Source: Pseudalkalibacillus berkeleyi (lineage in GTDB: Bacteria; Bacillota; Bacilli; Bacillales; Fictibacillaceae). From it: a DNA stretch of 64,000 nt. Below are positions 21,889 through 31,199 of this stretch, in pieces (position 1 is the first letter of the stretch; the number at the start of each line of letters is the position of its first letter). The notes beneath the pieces were generated by a model, which worked only from the letters and a program-made list of their open reading frames with translations, was not told the origin of the DNA and did not search any database. The DNA lies in assembly GCF_021608225.1 (NCBI RefSeq), contig NZ_JAKIJS010000001.1, positions 2,480,001-2,544,000 on the forward strand, in the 5' to 3' direction. The position numbers were made by a program, and so were the translations under genes.

Positions 21889-22133
21889 GCTTTGTTAGCT
21901 TTCATTGTTGATGTTTAAAGAAATAGAAGCATAAGGCGGCGACTCCTGCGGGAAAAGCAACAGACTGAAGACCCCGCAGAGCGAGGGAACTAAGGAACTT
22001 CAACTAATTACCACCACGTCCTGTGGTGAACGTTGAAGTCACCACATCCTGTGGAAGTGAGGAGACTGAAGCGTTGCCCGCGGAAAGCGTCCACCTGAAG
22101 CTGTTCAAAATCAACAACAGTCTTTAACAGAGC
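21889..22133. repeat. MITE-like element between T-box and phhA
   Basis: This is a 245-bp non-coding element with imperfect inverted ends of about 29 bp. The left end reads GCTTTGTTAGC then TTGTTGATGTTTA. The right end, read on the minus strand, is GCTCTGTTAAAG then TTGTTGATTTTGA. The interior has further pairing, including CTTTCCGCGGG and the palindromic CACCACGTCCTGTGGTG shared with the element at 350-530. It lies in the phhA leader transcript. Confidence 0.75.
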
Positions 22134-22142
22134 TAATAAAAT

Positions 22143-22350
22143 AAAAAACCTTCCATCCAACTAGGGACGAAAAGTTTCCGCGGTACCACCCTGATTGATG
22201 AACAATATTTTGTTCATCCACTCAAATGAGAAAGTCTATAAAATACTGCAATGTAATTCGCAATGACGACTGCCTGAACTTTCACCTACCGTCCAGTCTC
22301 TATTTGCTGCTCATCGTAGTGCTACTGCTTTTGCAAAGACTTTTATATTT
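22143..22350 (-). ncRNA. T-box riboswitch, tyrosine specifier
   Basis: The minus strand carries the T-box signature AGGGTGGTACCGCGG (22178-22192). The terminator CTTTTCGTCC / GGATGGAAGG (22149-22174) followed by TTTTTT shares its left arm with the antiterminator. Stem I closes with AAAGTCT / AGACTTT (22337-22343 with 22231-22237) and TTGCAA / TTGCAG. The specifier loop has TAC followed by A, at 22253-22255. TGGT would pair with a tRNA ending ACCA. Uncharged tRNA-Tyr should allow read-through into phhA. Confidence 0.9.
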
Positions 22351-22364
22351 ATTTTTTTATTTAT

Positions 22365-22390
22365 ACTTAAACGCTTAGACGCTTTTAAGT
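22365..22390. promoter_or_regulatory. Inverted repeat at the T-box transcript start
   Basis: ACTTAAACGC and, after a short centre, GCTTTTAAGT form a near-palindrome just downstream of the predicted start near 22393. It could be an operator or the 5' end of the leader fold; no regulator is assigned. Confidence 0.4.
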
Positions 22391-22399
22391 GTTAAAGTT

Positions 22400-22428
22400 A
22401 ATATACACACTAATTTTCAAAACGTCAA
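22400..22428 (-). promoter_or_regulatory. Promoter of the T-box/phhA transcript
   Basis: On the minus strand TTGACG, 17 bases, then TATATT. The predicted start is near 22393, about 50 bases before Stem I. Confidence 0.75.
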
Positions 22429-22445
22429 CCCATTTATTAAAAAAT

Positions 22446-22497
22446 AATAAAAGGGCTATATCTCAAATACTGTTCAGAACACACTTGAGATATAGCC
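22446..22497 (-). terminator. catE terminator
   Basis: GGCTATATCTCAA pairs with TTGAGATATAGCC and on the minus strand is followed by CTTTTATTATTTT. Confidence 0.88.
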
Positions 22498-22509
22498 TTC
22501 TTTATTCTT

Positions 22510-23370
22510 TTAACTGCCATTATGAGTCGAAAGTTGAATGCTGTTTCCTGACGGATCCTTTGTCAACACTCGATCATTCGAAATAACCACATCATAACCT
22601 AATTCATTCAACTGACTAATTACGTGATCCCTTTCTTGTTCGGTGGCATATGTAATGGAATATGATTTCATTCTCATACTGCTTTCGTCTGGTGGGGCAA
22701 TACCTTTTCCATTCCATGTGTTCAAACCAATGTGGTGGTGATATCCTCCAGTAGAAACGAACAAAGCTTGTTGTCTTATCGGAATCGTAATGTCAAACCC
22801 TAGCCCATTAACGTAAAAGTCCTTGGCTGCTTCTAAGTCGTGTACATGTAAATGGATGTGTCCCAAAACTGTTTCTGAAGGCAGGCCATCCCATTGACCA
22901 TCTGCCTCTTCTAGTACCCCTTCTATGTCAATTGGATCACTTGCAAGTGGCAATTCTCCATTCTGCCAAGTCCATTGTTCAGATGGTAAATCTCGATACA
23001 CTTCTATGCCATGACCATCTGGGTCAGCCAAATAGAGCGCTTCACTAAACAAATGATCTGAACCACCTTGAATAGGATGGTTGACAGTTTTCACATGATT
23101 AATAAAGTTCCCTAGATCTTTTCGAGTTGGTAATAAGATAGCAAAATGGAACAATCCTGTGCGGTTACGTTGTTTAGGTTGAGCGGTATCCACTTCCTCC
23201 AAGGTTACAAGCGGATGTTTTCCATCTGCCGTTAATACGACGATATTTCCGTTCTTCTCCAATTCTTTAAAGCCTAAAATATTTTTATAAAATGAGAGTG
23301 AATGCTTTAAATTAGAAACAATTAGATGAATTCGATCTACATATGGATTCGACAATCGATGATAGGTCAT
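22510..23370 (-). CDS. catE: Catechol-2,3-dioxygenase-like VOC protein
   Basis: The 286-residue product has two tandem vicinal-oxygen-chelate modules (about 8-125 and 165-285). Ligand-type residues include His in HLIVSNL and HIHLHVHDL, the His cluster GGYHHHIGLNTW, and Glu in HGIEVYRDLP. The overall pattern matches B. subtilis CatE, which opens catechol rings by meta cleavage. I chose the ATG at 23370, six bases after GGGGAGG; an ATG at 23373 is also possible. It is monocistronic with its own terminator. In B. subtilis catDE is controlled by quinone/diamide-sensing YodB and CatR; an inverted repeat over the promoter here suggests a similar repressor. Confidence 0.87.
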   Translation of the reverse strand: MTYHRLSNPYVDRIHLIVSNLKHSLSFYKNILGFKELEKNGNIVVLTADGKHPLVTLEEVDTAQPKQRNRTGLFHFAILLPTRKDLGNFINHVKTVNHPIQGGSDHLFSEALYLADPDGHGIEVYRDLPSEQWTWQNGELPLASDPIDIEGVLEEADGQWDGLPSETVLGHIHLHVHDLEAAKDFYVNGLGFDITIPIRQQALFVSTGGYHHHIGLNTWNGKGIAPPDESSMRMKSYSITYATEQERDHVISQLNELGYDVVISNDRVLTKDPSGNSIQLSTHNGS

Positions 23371-23414
23371 CATGTACCTCCCCTGAGCACTTACTTTTTT
23401 ATAGTTATAACTTT

Positions 23415-23450
23415 ACTATATCATATTTCACTAAACTTACAATAAGTAAG
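23415..23450 (-). promoter_or_regulatory. catE promoter with overlapping inverted repeat
   Basis: On the minus strand TTGTAA, 16 bases, TATAGT forms the promoter. The perfect inverted repeat CTTAC-N5-GTAAG at 23436-23450 covers the -35. A YodB/CatR-like or other MarR/DUF24 repressor is plausible; this is inference. Confidence 0.6.
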
Positions 23451-23462
23451 TGTTTTAAAATA

Positions 23463-23491
23463 AAAAAATCACCAGCCTGACTGATGATTTG
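23463..23491 (-). terminator. PilZ gene terminator
   Basis: AAATCATCAG pairs imperfectly with CTGGTGATTT, followed by TTTTATT on the minus strand. Confidence 0.65.
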
Positions 23492-23492
23492 T

Positions 23493-23840
23493 TCATTCGT
23501 ATGTAATTCGAAACTTCTTCTGATCTTTAACGTCATAGTTGAACTTGAAGCCATATTCAAAGAATTCTTGAGGGAGCTTTTTCTTTCGAATTATTTTTCC
23601 ATAAAGAGTTACTTCTTTATCCGATATCACAACATCAATCTTATAGATGGCAAGGTAGTGGACTTTGAATTCTGCTTTACTCACAAAACGGAGTCCCCCT
23701 GCACTCATATCGAGTACAACAATTTCCTCAGGATCAGTCGATCGGACATCATCATAAGGCGTCAAGAGTTTAATCGATGTTTGAATGGGCTTTGCAAATG
23801 CGACTCGATCAAAATCTCTCCTGTTAGAAGCTTGGTACAC
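23493..23840 (-). CDS. PilZ domain protein
   Basis: This 115-residue protein consists almost entirely of a PilZ domain, which commonly binds cyclic di-GMP. It has the arginine motif RRDFDR at about 7-12 and the second motif LDMSAGGLRF at about 43-52, the two conserved binding elements. It starts with GTG at 23840 behind GAGGTGAT. It lies alone between catE and crh with its own terminator. It is likely a free-standing cyclic di-GMP receptor; the target process is unknown. The intact RxxxR and DxSxxG pattern suggests binding is retained. Confidence 0.85.
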   Translation of the reverse strand: MYQASNRRDFDRVAFAKPIQTSIKLLTPYDDVRSTDPEEIVVLDMSAGGLRFVSKAEFKVHYLAIYKIDVVISDKEVTLYGKIIRKKKLPQEFFEYGFKFNYDVKDQKKFRITYE

Positions 23841-23940
23841 TGTAAAATCACCTCAATCGTTTGCTTTTACATATTGTACCACCCGAAATTAAAAGGCGTA
23901 TCCTACTAAATCGTCATCTTTGGCCTTTGTAAAAAGAAGT

Positions 23941-23970
23941 AAAAAGTACCATCCATCATTCGGACAGTAC
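23941..23970 (-). terminator. crh terminator
   Basis: GTACTGTCC pairs imperfectly with GGATGGTAC and is followed by TTTTTACTTC on the minus strand. Confidence 0.65.
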
Positions 23971-23977
23971 TTATGTA

Positions 23978-24235
23978 TTATTCTGCTCTTGCAACGAAGC
24001 TTTCTAGTGCTTGAAGCGCTTCTTCTTCATCTTTACCATCTGTCATAATCGTAACGGTTGCCCCAGAGGCAATCGCAAGACTCATAATTCCCATTATACT
24101 TTTTGCGTTTACCTTCTTACCATCTTTCTCTAAGAAAACGTCCGAATTGAACCGATTCGCTTCTTGAACAAATAATGCTGCAGGTCTAGCTTGCAATCCG
24201 GATTTCAGTTCAACTTTCAATTCCTTTTCCAACAA
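23978..24235 (-). CDS. crh: Catabolite repression HPr-like protein Crh
   Basis: Crh is an HPr paralogue that cannot take part in sugar phosphotransfer because the active His15 is replaced. The 85-residue product has Gln15 in SGLQARPAALF and the regulatory Ser46 in NAKSIMGIMS. HprK phosphorylates that Ser (hprK is at 43562-44497), and Crh-Ser-P acts as a co-repressor with CcpA and, unphosphorylated, affects methylglyoxal synthase in B. subtilis. The ATG at 24235 follows AAGGAGG. A perfect cre-like sequence lies 84-98 bases upstream, and a hairpin separates it from whiA, so it may have its own promoter. Confidence 0.96.
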   Translation of the reverse strand: MLEKELKVELKSGLQARPAALFVQEANRFNSDVFLEKDGKKVNAKSIMGIMSLAIASGATVTIMTDGKDEEEALQALESFVARAE

Positions 24236-24318
24236 TGGATCATTCCTCCTTGTGCTTTTCTATATTCAATATATATTTCGTAGACTGCTTATTCATGTAA
24301 AGATATTATTGCTGGTAA

Positions 24319-24333
24319 ATGTAAGCGTTCTCT
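24319..24333. promoter_or_regulatory. cre-like site upstream of crh
   Basis: ATGTAAGCGTTCTCT fits every position of the cre consensus WTGNAANCGNWNNCW. It lies in the whiA-crh gap. CcpA binding is inferred from sequence alone. Confidence 0.5.
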
Positions 24334-24341
24334 TCTGCTAG

Positions 24342-24379
24342 GAAAGAAATACGCCTGTGGTTATGATTGACCCAGGCGT
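24342..24379 (-). terminator. Hairpin at the end of whiA
   Basis: ACGCCTG / CAGGCGT overlaps the whiA stop codon and is followed by ATTTCTTTCC on the minus strand. It may be a partial terminator between whiA and crh. Confidence 0.55.
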
Positions 24380-25296
24380 ATTTTATTCGCTAATTCATCA
24401 AGCTTCCGTAGTCGGTGATTGATTCCAGATTTACTGATCGGTCCCGTCGAAACAAGATCACCAAGTTCCTGCAAGGTAACATCTTGATACTTCACCCGCA
24501 GCTCAGCAATTTCCCTTAGTTTATCAGGTAACGTTTCTAGTCCCATCTCTCTATCAATCAGCTTAATGTTTTCAACTTGTCTCATAGATGCGCCAACCGT
24601 TTTATTTAAATTGGCGGTCTCACAGTTCACAAGTCGATTAACCGAATTTCTCATATCCTTCATAATACGCACATCTTCGAATTGTAAAAGGGCATTATGC
24701 GCACCAATTAAAGTTAAAAATTCTGAGATCTTTTCTCCTTCTTTCATGTAGATGACGAATCCTTTCTTTCGTTCTAACATTTTAGCATTTAGCCCGAAAG
24801 AATTAATTAATGAAAGAAGTGATTGTGAATGTTCTTCATACATCGAAAAGATTTCTAGATGATAGGCGGACTCAGGATGATTCAATGAACCACCAGCTAA
24901 GAATGCACCTCTCAGGTAGGATCGTTTACAACAGCTTTTCTTCGTAATCGCTTCGGAAACATCACGTTTAAAGGAAAAGAGATCATCTATGATATCTAAT
25001 TCTCTTAAGAGTGCTCTTGAATCATTTTTTATACGCACGATATAGACGTTGTTCTTCTTAAGCCTCATTTTCTTTCGCACGAGTAACTCAGCAGGATATC
25101 CATACAGCTGTTTAATCAAGGTATAAATTCTTCTTGCGATTGCCGCATTTTCAGTTGGTATATCGAGAATGATCTCTCGATTGGCTAGAGAAATGGACCC
25201 GTTCATTCGAATCAACGCCGAAAGCTCGGCCTTTGAGCAACAATTTTTCAATTCTAACTTAGTAAGTTCTTTCTTCGTATCGGATGCAAACGACAC
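24361..25296 (-). CDS. whiA: DNA-binding protein WhiA
   Basis: WhiA combines a LAGLIDADG-like homing-endonuclease fold without nuclease activity and a C-terminal helix-turn-helix. In B. subtilis it influences cell division and chromosome segregation. The 311-residue product begins [15 protein letters not shown] and has the N-terminal duplicated domain (about 20-220, with [20 protein letters not shown]) and the C-terminal region [18 protein letters not shown] forming the HTH. It starts with GTG behind GAGGGGGTG. It lies 34 bases after yvcK in the yvcI-rapZ-yvcK-whiA-crh cluster. Confidence 0.96.
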   Translation of the reverse strand: MSFASDTKKELTKLELKNCCSKAELSALIRMNGSISLANREIILDIPTENAAIARRIYTLIKQLYGYPAELLVRKKMRLKKNNVYIVRIKNDSRALLRELDIIDDLFSFKRDVSEAITKKSCCKRSYLRGAFLAGGSLNHPESAYHLEIFSMYEEHSQSLLSLINSFGLNAKMLERKKGFVIYMKEGEKISEFLTLIGAHNALLQFEDVRIMKDMRNSVNRLVNCETANLNKTVGASMRQVENIKLIDREMGLETLPDKLREIAELRVKYQDVTLQELGDLVSTGPISKSGINHRLRKLDELANKIRLGQS

Positions 25297-25330
25297 TATT
25301 ACACCCCCTCACCCAATCTTGCATCGGGGT

Positions 25331-26284
25331 TTATTGAGATACTAGTTCTAATATGATTTCTGAAACACGCTTTGCATCATGTCGTATGAGAGAATCATGA
25401 TATTGCACTATTTTATCACTGATGACTTCAAACCCAAAGGATTTCAACCTCGTTTCATCATATATGACAGGTTCTCCACCTTCAGTCGCGTATTTATTTA
25501 ACAATTCTTTCTCTACATTTTCATTATTGACAATTATTGTATCAATTATCTGTTGGCCTGTATGAGCAACGAGAATATTGACATGATCAGATGCTGTAAA
25601 ATGGTCCGTTTCACCAGGTTGGGTCATGACGTTACATAAATAAACTTTTCGTGCTGATGATTTTTTGATCTCTTCGGGCATACCTGGCACAAGTAAACTA
25701 GGTAGTATACTCGTATAAAGACTTCCTGGTCCGATGACAATCAGATCAGCGTCCCGAATCGCTCTTAAACTTTCATCTAGAGGCTTGACTGTATCTGGCG
25801 TTAAAAACACTCGGACAATCTTTTTTCCGGTATGAGGGATTTTCGATTCCCCAGAAATGATCGATCCATCATTAAACTGAGCATTAAGTATAACTCTGTG
25901 GTCTGATGCAGGTAATACTTTCCCCCGAACATTCAGAACCTTAGACAATTCTCGGATTCCTGTCACGAAGTTTCCAGTGATATCAGACATTGCAGCCAAC
26001 AGCAAATTACCTAAAGAATGTCCCGACAGTCCACTACCATTTGTAAATCGGTGTTGGAAAAGTTGTTCAACAAGAGGTTCGACCTCTGAAAGAGCAGCCA
26101 ATACGTTGCGAATATCGCCTGGCGGTATGATATCCAACTCTTCTCTTAATCTCCCTGAACTTCCTCCATCATCTGCTACCGTTACAATTGCTGTAATATC
26201 AACAGGGAACTTTTTAAGCCCCCTTAACAGTACAGATAAACCCGTTCCACCACCAAAGACGACAATCTTAGGATTTCGATTCAA
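25331..26284 (-). CDS. yvcK: YvcK/CofD-like morphogenesis factor (gluconeogenesis factor)
   Basis: YvcK belongs to the CofD fold family, binds UDP-sugars and is needed for growth and shape on gluconeogenic carbon sources in B. subtilis. The 317-residue product starts [20 protein letters not shown], then [23 protein letters not shown] and [17 protein letters not shown], which form the nucleotide-sugar pocket. The start is TTG at 26284, inside the 3' end of rapZ (17-base overlap), with a weak ribosome binding site, suggesting translational coupling to rapZ. Confidence 0.95.
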   Translation of the reverse strand: MNRNPKIVVFGGGTGLSVLLRGLKKFPVDITAIVTVADDGGSSGRLREELDIIPPGDIRNVLAALSEVEPLVEQLFQHRFTNGSGLSGHSLGNLLLAAMSDITGNFVTGIRELSKVLNVRGKVLPASDHRVILNAQFNDGSIISGESKIPHTGKKIVRVFLTPDTVKPLDESLRAIRDADLIVIGPGSLYTSILPSLLVPGMPEEIKKSSARKVYLCNVMTQPGETDHFTASDHVNILVAHTGQQIIDTIIVNNENVEKELLNKYATEGGEPVIYDETRLKSFGFEVISDKIVQYHDSLIRHDAKRVSEIILELVSQ

Positions 26285-27176
26285 CTTCTATTTTCCGGTT
26301 TTTGTCTTTTTTGATATCGCGGTGGCTGCTATTAACGCGATAGTCTTTTCCAAGGTACCCCTTTAAATGCTCAGCCAAAGTAACAGAGCGATGCTTTCCG
26401 CCGGTACACCCAACTGCAATAACAAGTTGGCTTTTCCCTTCTCTTTTATAATGAGGGATAATGAAATCAAGTAAGCCTGTCAGCTTTTCAAGGAATTTCT
26501 GCGTTTCCGACCATTTAAGGACATATGATGAAACCTCTTCTTCAAGACCTGTCTTCGGGCGCATATGCTCAATGTAATGTGGATTCGGTAAAAATCGGAC
26601 ATCAAAAACTAAGTCAGCATCAATCGGCATCCCGTATTTGAAGCCGAACGAAAGGATGTTGACGGTAAAAGGATGTGACTCATTGATGGAGTATCGTTCA
26701 ATGATATTTTCCCGTAACTCTTTTGGTTTCATATTTGTCGTATCGAGGATTTTCTGCGCTCGACCTTTCAGCTCTTCTAGCAATTCACGCTCATTCTTAA
26801 TCCCCTCAAGTGGTAACCCGTTTGGTGCGAGTGGATGTGAGCGACGCGTCTCTTTGTACCGTTGGACAAGTTTAGAATCTTGGGCATCTAGAAATAGAAT
26901 TTGTGGTTTGATTTTTTCGTTATCTGCCATTGCATCAATGGTTGCAAATAACTGATCAAAAAATTCTCGCCCTCTCAAGTCCATAACGAGTGCGACCTTC
27001 GTCAGTTTCCCAGTCGAATCATCCATAAGTTCAACAAACTTCGGAAGCAGTGCAGGTGGTAAGTTATCGACACAGAAATAACCTAAGTCCTCAAAACTTT
27101 GCATCGCAACTGTTTTTCCTGCGCCAGACATTCCTGTAATTATAACCATTTGAAATTCATGCTGCCGTTGTTCCAT
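26268..27176 (-). CDS. rapZ: RNase adapter RapZ / nucleotide-binding protein YvcJ
   Basis: RapZ (YvcJ in B. subtilis) is a P-loop protein that hydrolyses GTP or ATP; in E. coli it controls GlmS through small RNAs, while in Bacillus it affects competence. The 302-residue product has the Walker A motif GMSGAGKT at about 15-22, [10 protein letters not shown], the C-terminal domain with SFGFKYGMP and the conserved [10 protein letters not shown]. It is full length. It lies between yvcI and yvcK; the 82-base gap to yvcI shows no clear terminator, so co-transcription is likely. Confidence 0.95.
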   Translation of the reverse strand: MEQRQHEFQMVIITGMSGAGKTVAMQSFEDLGYFCVDNLPPALLPKFVELMDDSTGKLTKVALVMDLRGREFFDQLFATIDAMADNEKIKPQILFLDAQDSKLVQRYKETRRSHPLAPNGLPLEGIKNERELLEELKGRAQKILDTTNMKPKELRENIIERYSINESHPFTVNILSFGFKYGMPIDADLVFDVRFLPNPHYIEHMRPKTGLEEEVSSYVLKWSETQKFLEKLTGLLDFIIPHYKREGKSQLVIAVGCTGGKHRSVTLAEHLKGYLGKDYRVNSSHRDIKKDKNRKIEVESKS

Positions 27177-27258
27177 TAGGAATCCCGCCTTTCCTCTTGG
27201 GTCATCTTCTGTATCGTATGAATCGTGTCCATCAGTATGATCAAGACACTCTTTTGTT

Positions 27259-27726
27259 TTATGATGGATCTAATCGATAACTAAGTAGCTTGAAATCTGG
27301 GGTGTAAGTGAATGTTCCGATAATCATGCCACCACCGTTAATCATGTAATCTAGAATGTGATGGTCACCAGGCGCCATTGGCAAGGAAGTGACCTCATCC
27401 TTTGGTTTCCAGGATAACTTACCTTCCTCCGACTCATCTAGGACTTCACCTTCACAATCTGTCGCATAGAAGGTGAACATCATCCACTCTTGAACAATTT
27501 GTTCCTCTTCTTTAATGATAAAATTAAAAACACCTTTTAACTTCGGATTCAACAAATAGAGTCCTGTTTCTTCTCGGTACTCTCGAATAACCGCATCTTT
27601 AATCGTCTCTTCAGACTCCATTTTGCCACCAGGTGCTACCCACCAACCACGACGAGGTTTTTGTAGCACTAAGATTTGATTATCCTTCTCGAGCACACAA
27701 TTCGCTACACGTTGCAATTCACTCAC
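27259..27726 (-). CDS. yvcI: NUDIX hydrolase YvcI
   Basis: This is a 155-residue NUDIX hydrolase with the Nudix box [20 protein letters not shown] followed by ETG, which holds the Mg-binding glutamates. It probably cleaves an oxidised or otherwise unwanted nucleotide; the substrate is unproven. The sequence WWVAPGGK and EWMMFTFYA match the YvcI type. The GTG at 27726 lies almost on its ribosome binding site; a TTG at 27717, five bases after AGAGGTGAG, could be the real start. It is the first gene of the yvcI-rapZ-yvcK-whiA cluster. Confidence 0.9.
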   Translation of the reverse strand: MSELQRVANCVLEKDNQILVLQKPRRGWWVAPGGKMESEETIKDAVIREYREETGLYLLNPKLKGVFNFIIKEEEQIVQEWMMFTFYATDCEGEVLDESEEGKLSWKPKDEVTSLPMAPGDHHILDYMINGGGMIIGTFTYTPDFKLLSYRLDPS

Positions 27727-27832
27727 CTCTTTCTCATATTATACTACATCCTATGTTTGAACGCTTACCTGTAATTTCACTTAGTCTATGTAAAAAAGGC
27801 ATGTTCTTATCAAATGTTTAGTTGTGGACTAA

Positions 27833-28045
27833 CCACTCCTCGAAGATGAAACTCACATTTTCTTCGTGCGATGTAACGCTGTCGATGCGTTCCTTGTCCT
27901 GTTGGAAAAGCGATCCAAGTAAGACCGAGGAAGTGATGTCTAGCTCAGCTCCCAGTCACTTGGATCACTTCAGACTTCCTGTGACCTTCGTGACTAATCA
28001 GGTCGCTTCCGCTTATTTAAGCCGCGGAAAGGGAGTTAATTTCCG
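27833..28045. repeat. Family A intergenic element, copy 2
   Basis: It opens with ACTCCTCGAAGATGAAACTC and TTCTTCGTGCGATGTAACG, as in copy 1 (4484-4677), and ends with CCGCGGAAAGGGAGTTAATTT. The middle differs and contains a CAGTCACTTGGATCACTT segment that also resembles part of the 350-530 element, where GATCCAAGTGACTGG occurs inverted. It explains most of the 508-base gap between trxB and yvcI. Confidence 0.75.
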
Positions 28046-28069
28046 AAGTAACAAACAATTTTAGAGCGC

Positions 28070-28101
28070 AAAAAAAGAGCACGGAACCAATGTCCCGTGC
28101 A
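28070..28101 (-). terminator. trxB terminator
   Basis: On the minus strand GCACGG / CCGTGC flanks a loop and is followed by TCTTTTTTTGCG. It lies about 135 bases after the trxB stop. Confidence 0.8.
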
Positions 28102-28234
28102 CAAAATAAGAAATTTATTAAAAGGGGGTCAATTTCTTAACTTTATAGTACCCCACAATTGTTTCACAGTTGTTACAGTTGGGTTAAAACAGAATTACGT
28201 TTTATCCAATTAACGCATTTAAGAGCATTTTCGA

Positions 28235-29206
<972 letters not shown>

Positions 29207-29211
29207 TTAAA

Positions 29212-29270
29212 GAAAACTTGGCAAAGCAAAGCCTTTGGCAAGGCTGAGCCTTAGTTGCACTTATACTTAA
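29212..29270. repeat. Short repeat shared with the pgm-eno element
   Basis: AGAAAACTTGGCAA followed later by CCTTAGTTGCACTTAT also occurs at 8083-8140. It lies in the trxB leader. The rest of the 29189-29466 gap shows only a weak hairpin (AATGCT / AGCATT near 29418-29434) that may end the TPR gene. Confidence 0.55.
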
Positions 29271-29466
29271 TACGTAAACTTTTTAACCACGCAGAATAAC
29301 TCCATGTTAAAAAGTTATCATTCATAATGTGCGACAAACAAAGTAGTCTTAGTTTTAACTATTATTGTTATCTTATTAGTATCGTATAAAATCGAGTGGG
29401 CATCCGTCTAACAAAATGCTCAGGGAAAGCATTCTTGTAAGATAAATTACAATCACTTAACTGACC

Positions 29467-31089
29467 TCACTCGCTGAAATACGTCTCACTTTGTTTTTCA
29501 TACAGGCTACGTAAAATTTTCACATACTTACCTAAAGTGGAAACGGAGATCCCATATTGAGACGCAACCTGCTTCTGTGAAGTGTTCTTGTCACCTAATT
29601 TGTCAACAAAATAATCAATTGCAGCTGACCATGCATAGTTGTTGTTCAGGGATATCGAAAGCTCGTTCTTCGATTCTTCCATAATCAAATACCAGAGAAA
29701 TGCAGTATCTGCGTTAAGTTCATTATCACTTCCGAGTAGTAGATCCAAAATCTTCAGCCCATTGATCATCTCTACTGGAGGTTCCTCTAAACGAACGATT
29801 CCCGAATCTTCCTGAATTTCAACTTGTTCATACCCATTTTCAAACAAAACGGTGGCAGCTAGCTCTTTCATCAATAAGGATTCATCTATCTCACCACAAA
29901 ATGCTTCTAATGTGGCAGAATCCTCTTCTTCCATCGACTTACGTATTAAAAGCAAATGCGAGAGTTTATTTTTGTGAATCGTTCCTCTAAGTTTTTGAAT
30001 CCCATCTGTAAGTTCGCCCGATTCAAGGTAACTTTTTACCGGTATAGTATATTGATATTCAGCATAGTCGGGTTGGAGTGCGTATTCTTCCAACTTTTCT
30101 AAATAATACTTAGCCACTGTGCTTTCTGGCTGTAAATCAAGAATTTTCTCCCAAGCCCATTCAGCTGCTTTCTTTCTTCCTGTTTTTAAAGAAGCGACAG
30201 CTAACCAATGAAAATACGTCTCATTCCAAGCATAGCCTTGTTTCCTAACGGAATGTAACCATAGGAAGGCAAGCTCATTTTCTTCAAGCAACGCAAAAGT
30301 ACTCCCTAGTTTGTAACGGTGCTCAGGGATAATCGGATGGATGACCCTAAGAATTCGTACAAATTGATCCGTTTCCTTTTGTTGTTGTAGCTGTTTATAA
30401 AAGAGCGCAGCATTACAAAGCGCATGAAGATTGCCTGGATTTTCATCCAAGATATCATCAAGCACTGAAAAGGCATCCTTATATTCTCCTAAGTAAAAGT
30501 GAGCAAGTGCCAAATTGTTATAAGCCGCCCAAAACTCAGGATGATTTTGTACCATTTGCTTCAAAAGGTCACGAGCTTCTTCAAACTGTCCTTTTTCCAA
30601 GCTTCTTCGTGCTTTTTCATGATGTACGATCAACCGTTCTTCTGTCGGTCGATTTTCAAGGTCCTCGCCAAATTCACTATGTATCAAATCAAGCAATTCC
30701 TCTGATTCCTCGTAAAATTCACCATCTGGTTCATTTTCCATATATCTAACCGCTTCACTCTCAGCTTCACGAAACATGCCGAGGTGAGCGTAATTATTCG
30801 CCATAAAGTAATAACACTCGGATATTTCTGCGTCAATTTCACTTACGACATACTCTAAGAGGTCGTTTGACTCCATAAAATCTCCAAGTTCTGCTAATGT
30901 GGCTGCAAGCTGGCAAAGATAAGTCGCCTCTTTCGGATCGACATCCACTGCCCTTTGGAACAAATGCTTCGCCTTCACTAAATCCTTTTTCTGATAGGCC
31001 TTAAGTCCTCGTTGAAAATAATACTCCCCGCTACGTGAAAAAGGGATCACTTTCCCTTTATTGCGAGAAGCGCTTTGATTCAATTTCAT
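29467..31089 (-). CDS. yvcD: Tetratricopeptide-repeat protein (YvcD-like)
   Basis: The 540-residue protein is built mostly of helical TPR units, seen at about 25-60 (GLKAYQKKDLVKAKHLFQRA), 95-130, 155-255 (EEARDLLKQMVQNHPEFWAA, NLALAHFYLGEYKDA) and 290-345. The C-terminus ends in a helix-turn-helix-like stretch (KQVASQYGISVSTLGKYVKI). The function is unknown; TPRs mediate protein contacts and the HTH-like end suggests regulation. I chose the ATG at 31089 after GGGTGATT; the longer form to 31137 lacks a good site. The location between trxB and the his operon matches YvcD of B. subtilis. Confidence 0.82.
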   Translation of the reverse strand: MKLNQSASRNKGKVIPFSRSGEYYFQRGLKAYQKKDLVKAKHLFQRAVDVDPKEATYLCQLAATLAELGDFMESNDLLEYVVSEIDAEISECYYFMANNYAHLGMFREAESEAVRYMENEPDGEFYEESEELLDLIHSEFGEDLENRPTEERLIVHHEKARRSLEKGQFEEARDLLKQMVQNHPEFWAAYNNLALAHFYLGEYKDAFSVLDDILDENPGNLHALCNAALFYKQLQQQKETDQFVRILRVIHPIIPEHRYKLGSTFALLEENELAFLWLHSVRKQGYAWNETYFHWLAVASLKTGRKKAAEWAWEKILDLQPESTVAKYYLEKLEEYALQPDYAEYQYTIPVKSYLESGELTDGIQKLRGTIHKNKLSHLLLIRKSMEEEDSATLEAFCGEIDESLLMKELAATVLFENGYEQVEIQEDSGIVRLEEPPVEMINGLKILDLLLGSDNELNADTAFLWYLIMEESKNELSISLNNNYAWSAAIDYFVDKLGDKNTSQKQVASQYGISVSTLGKYVKILRSLYEKQSETYFSE

Positions 31090-31199
31090 TGTAATGTAAT
31101 CACCCGTTCTCTGTACTCTCTTTCGAAAGTATAACACACGCGGTTACTCCTCGAACACACTGAATCTTGACAATTATTGGTTGGACCAAAAAAGTTCAG

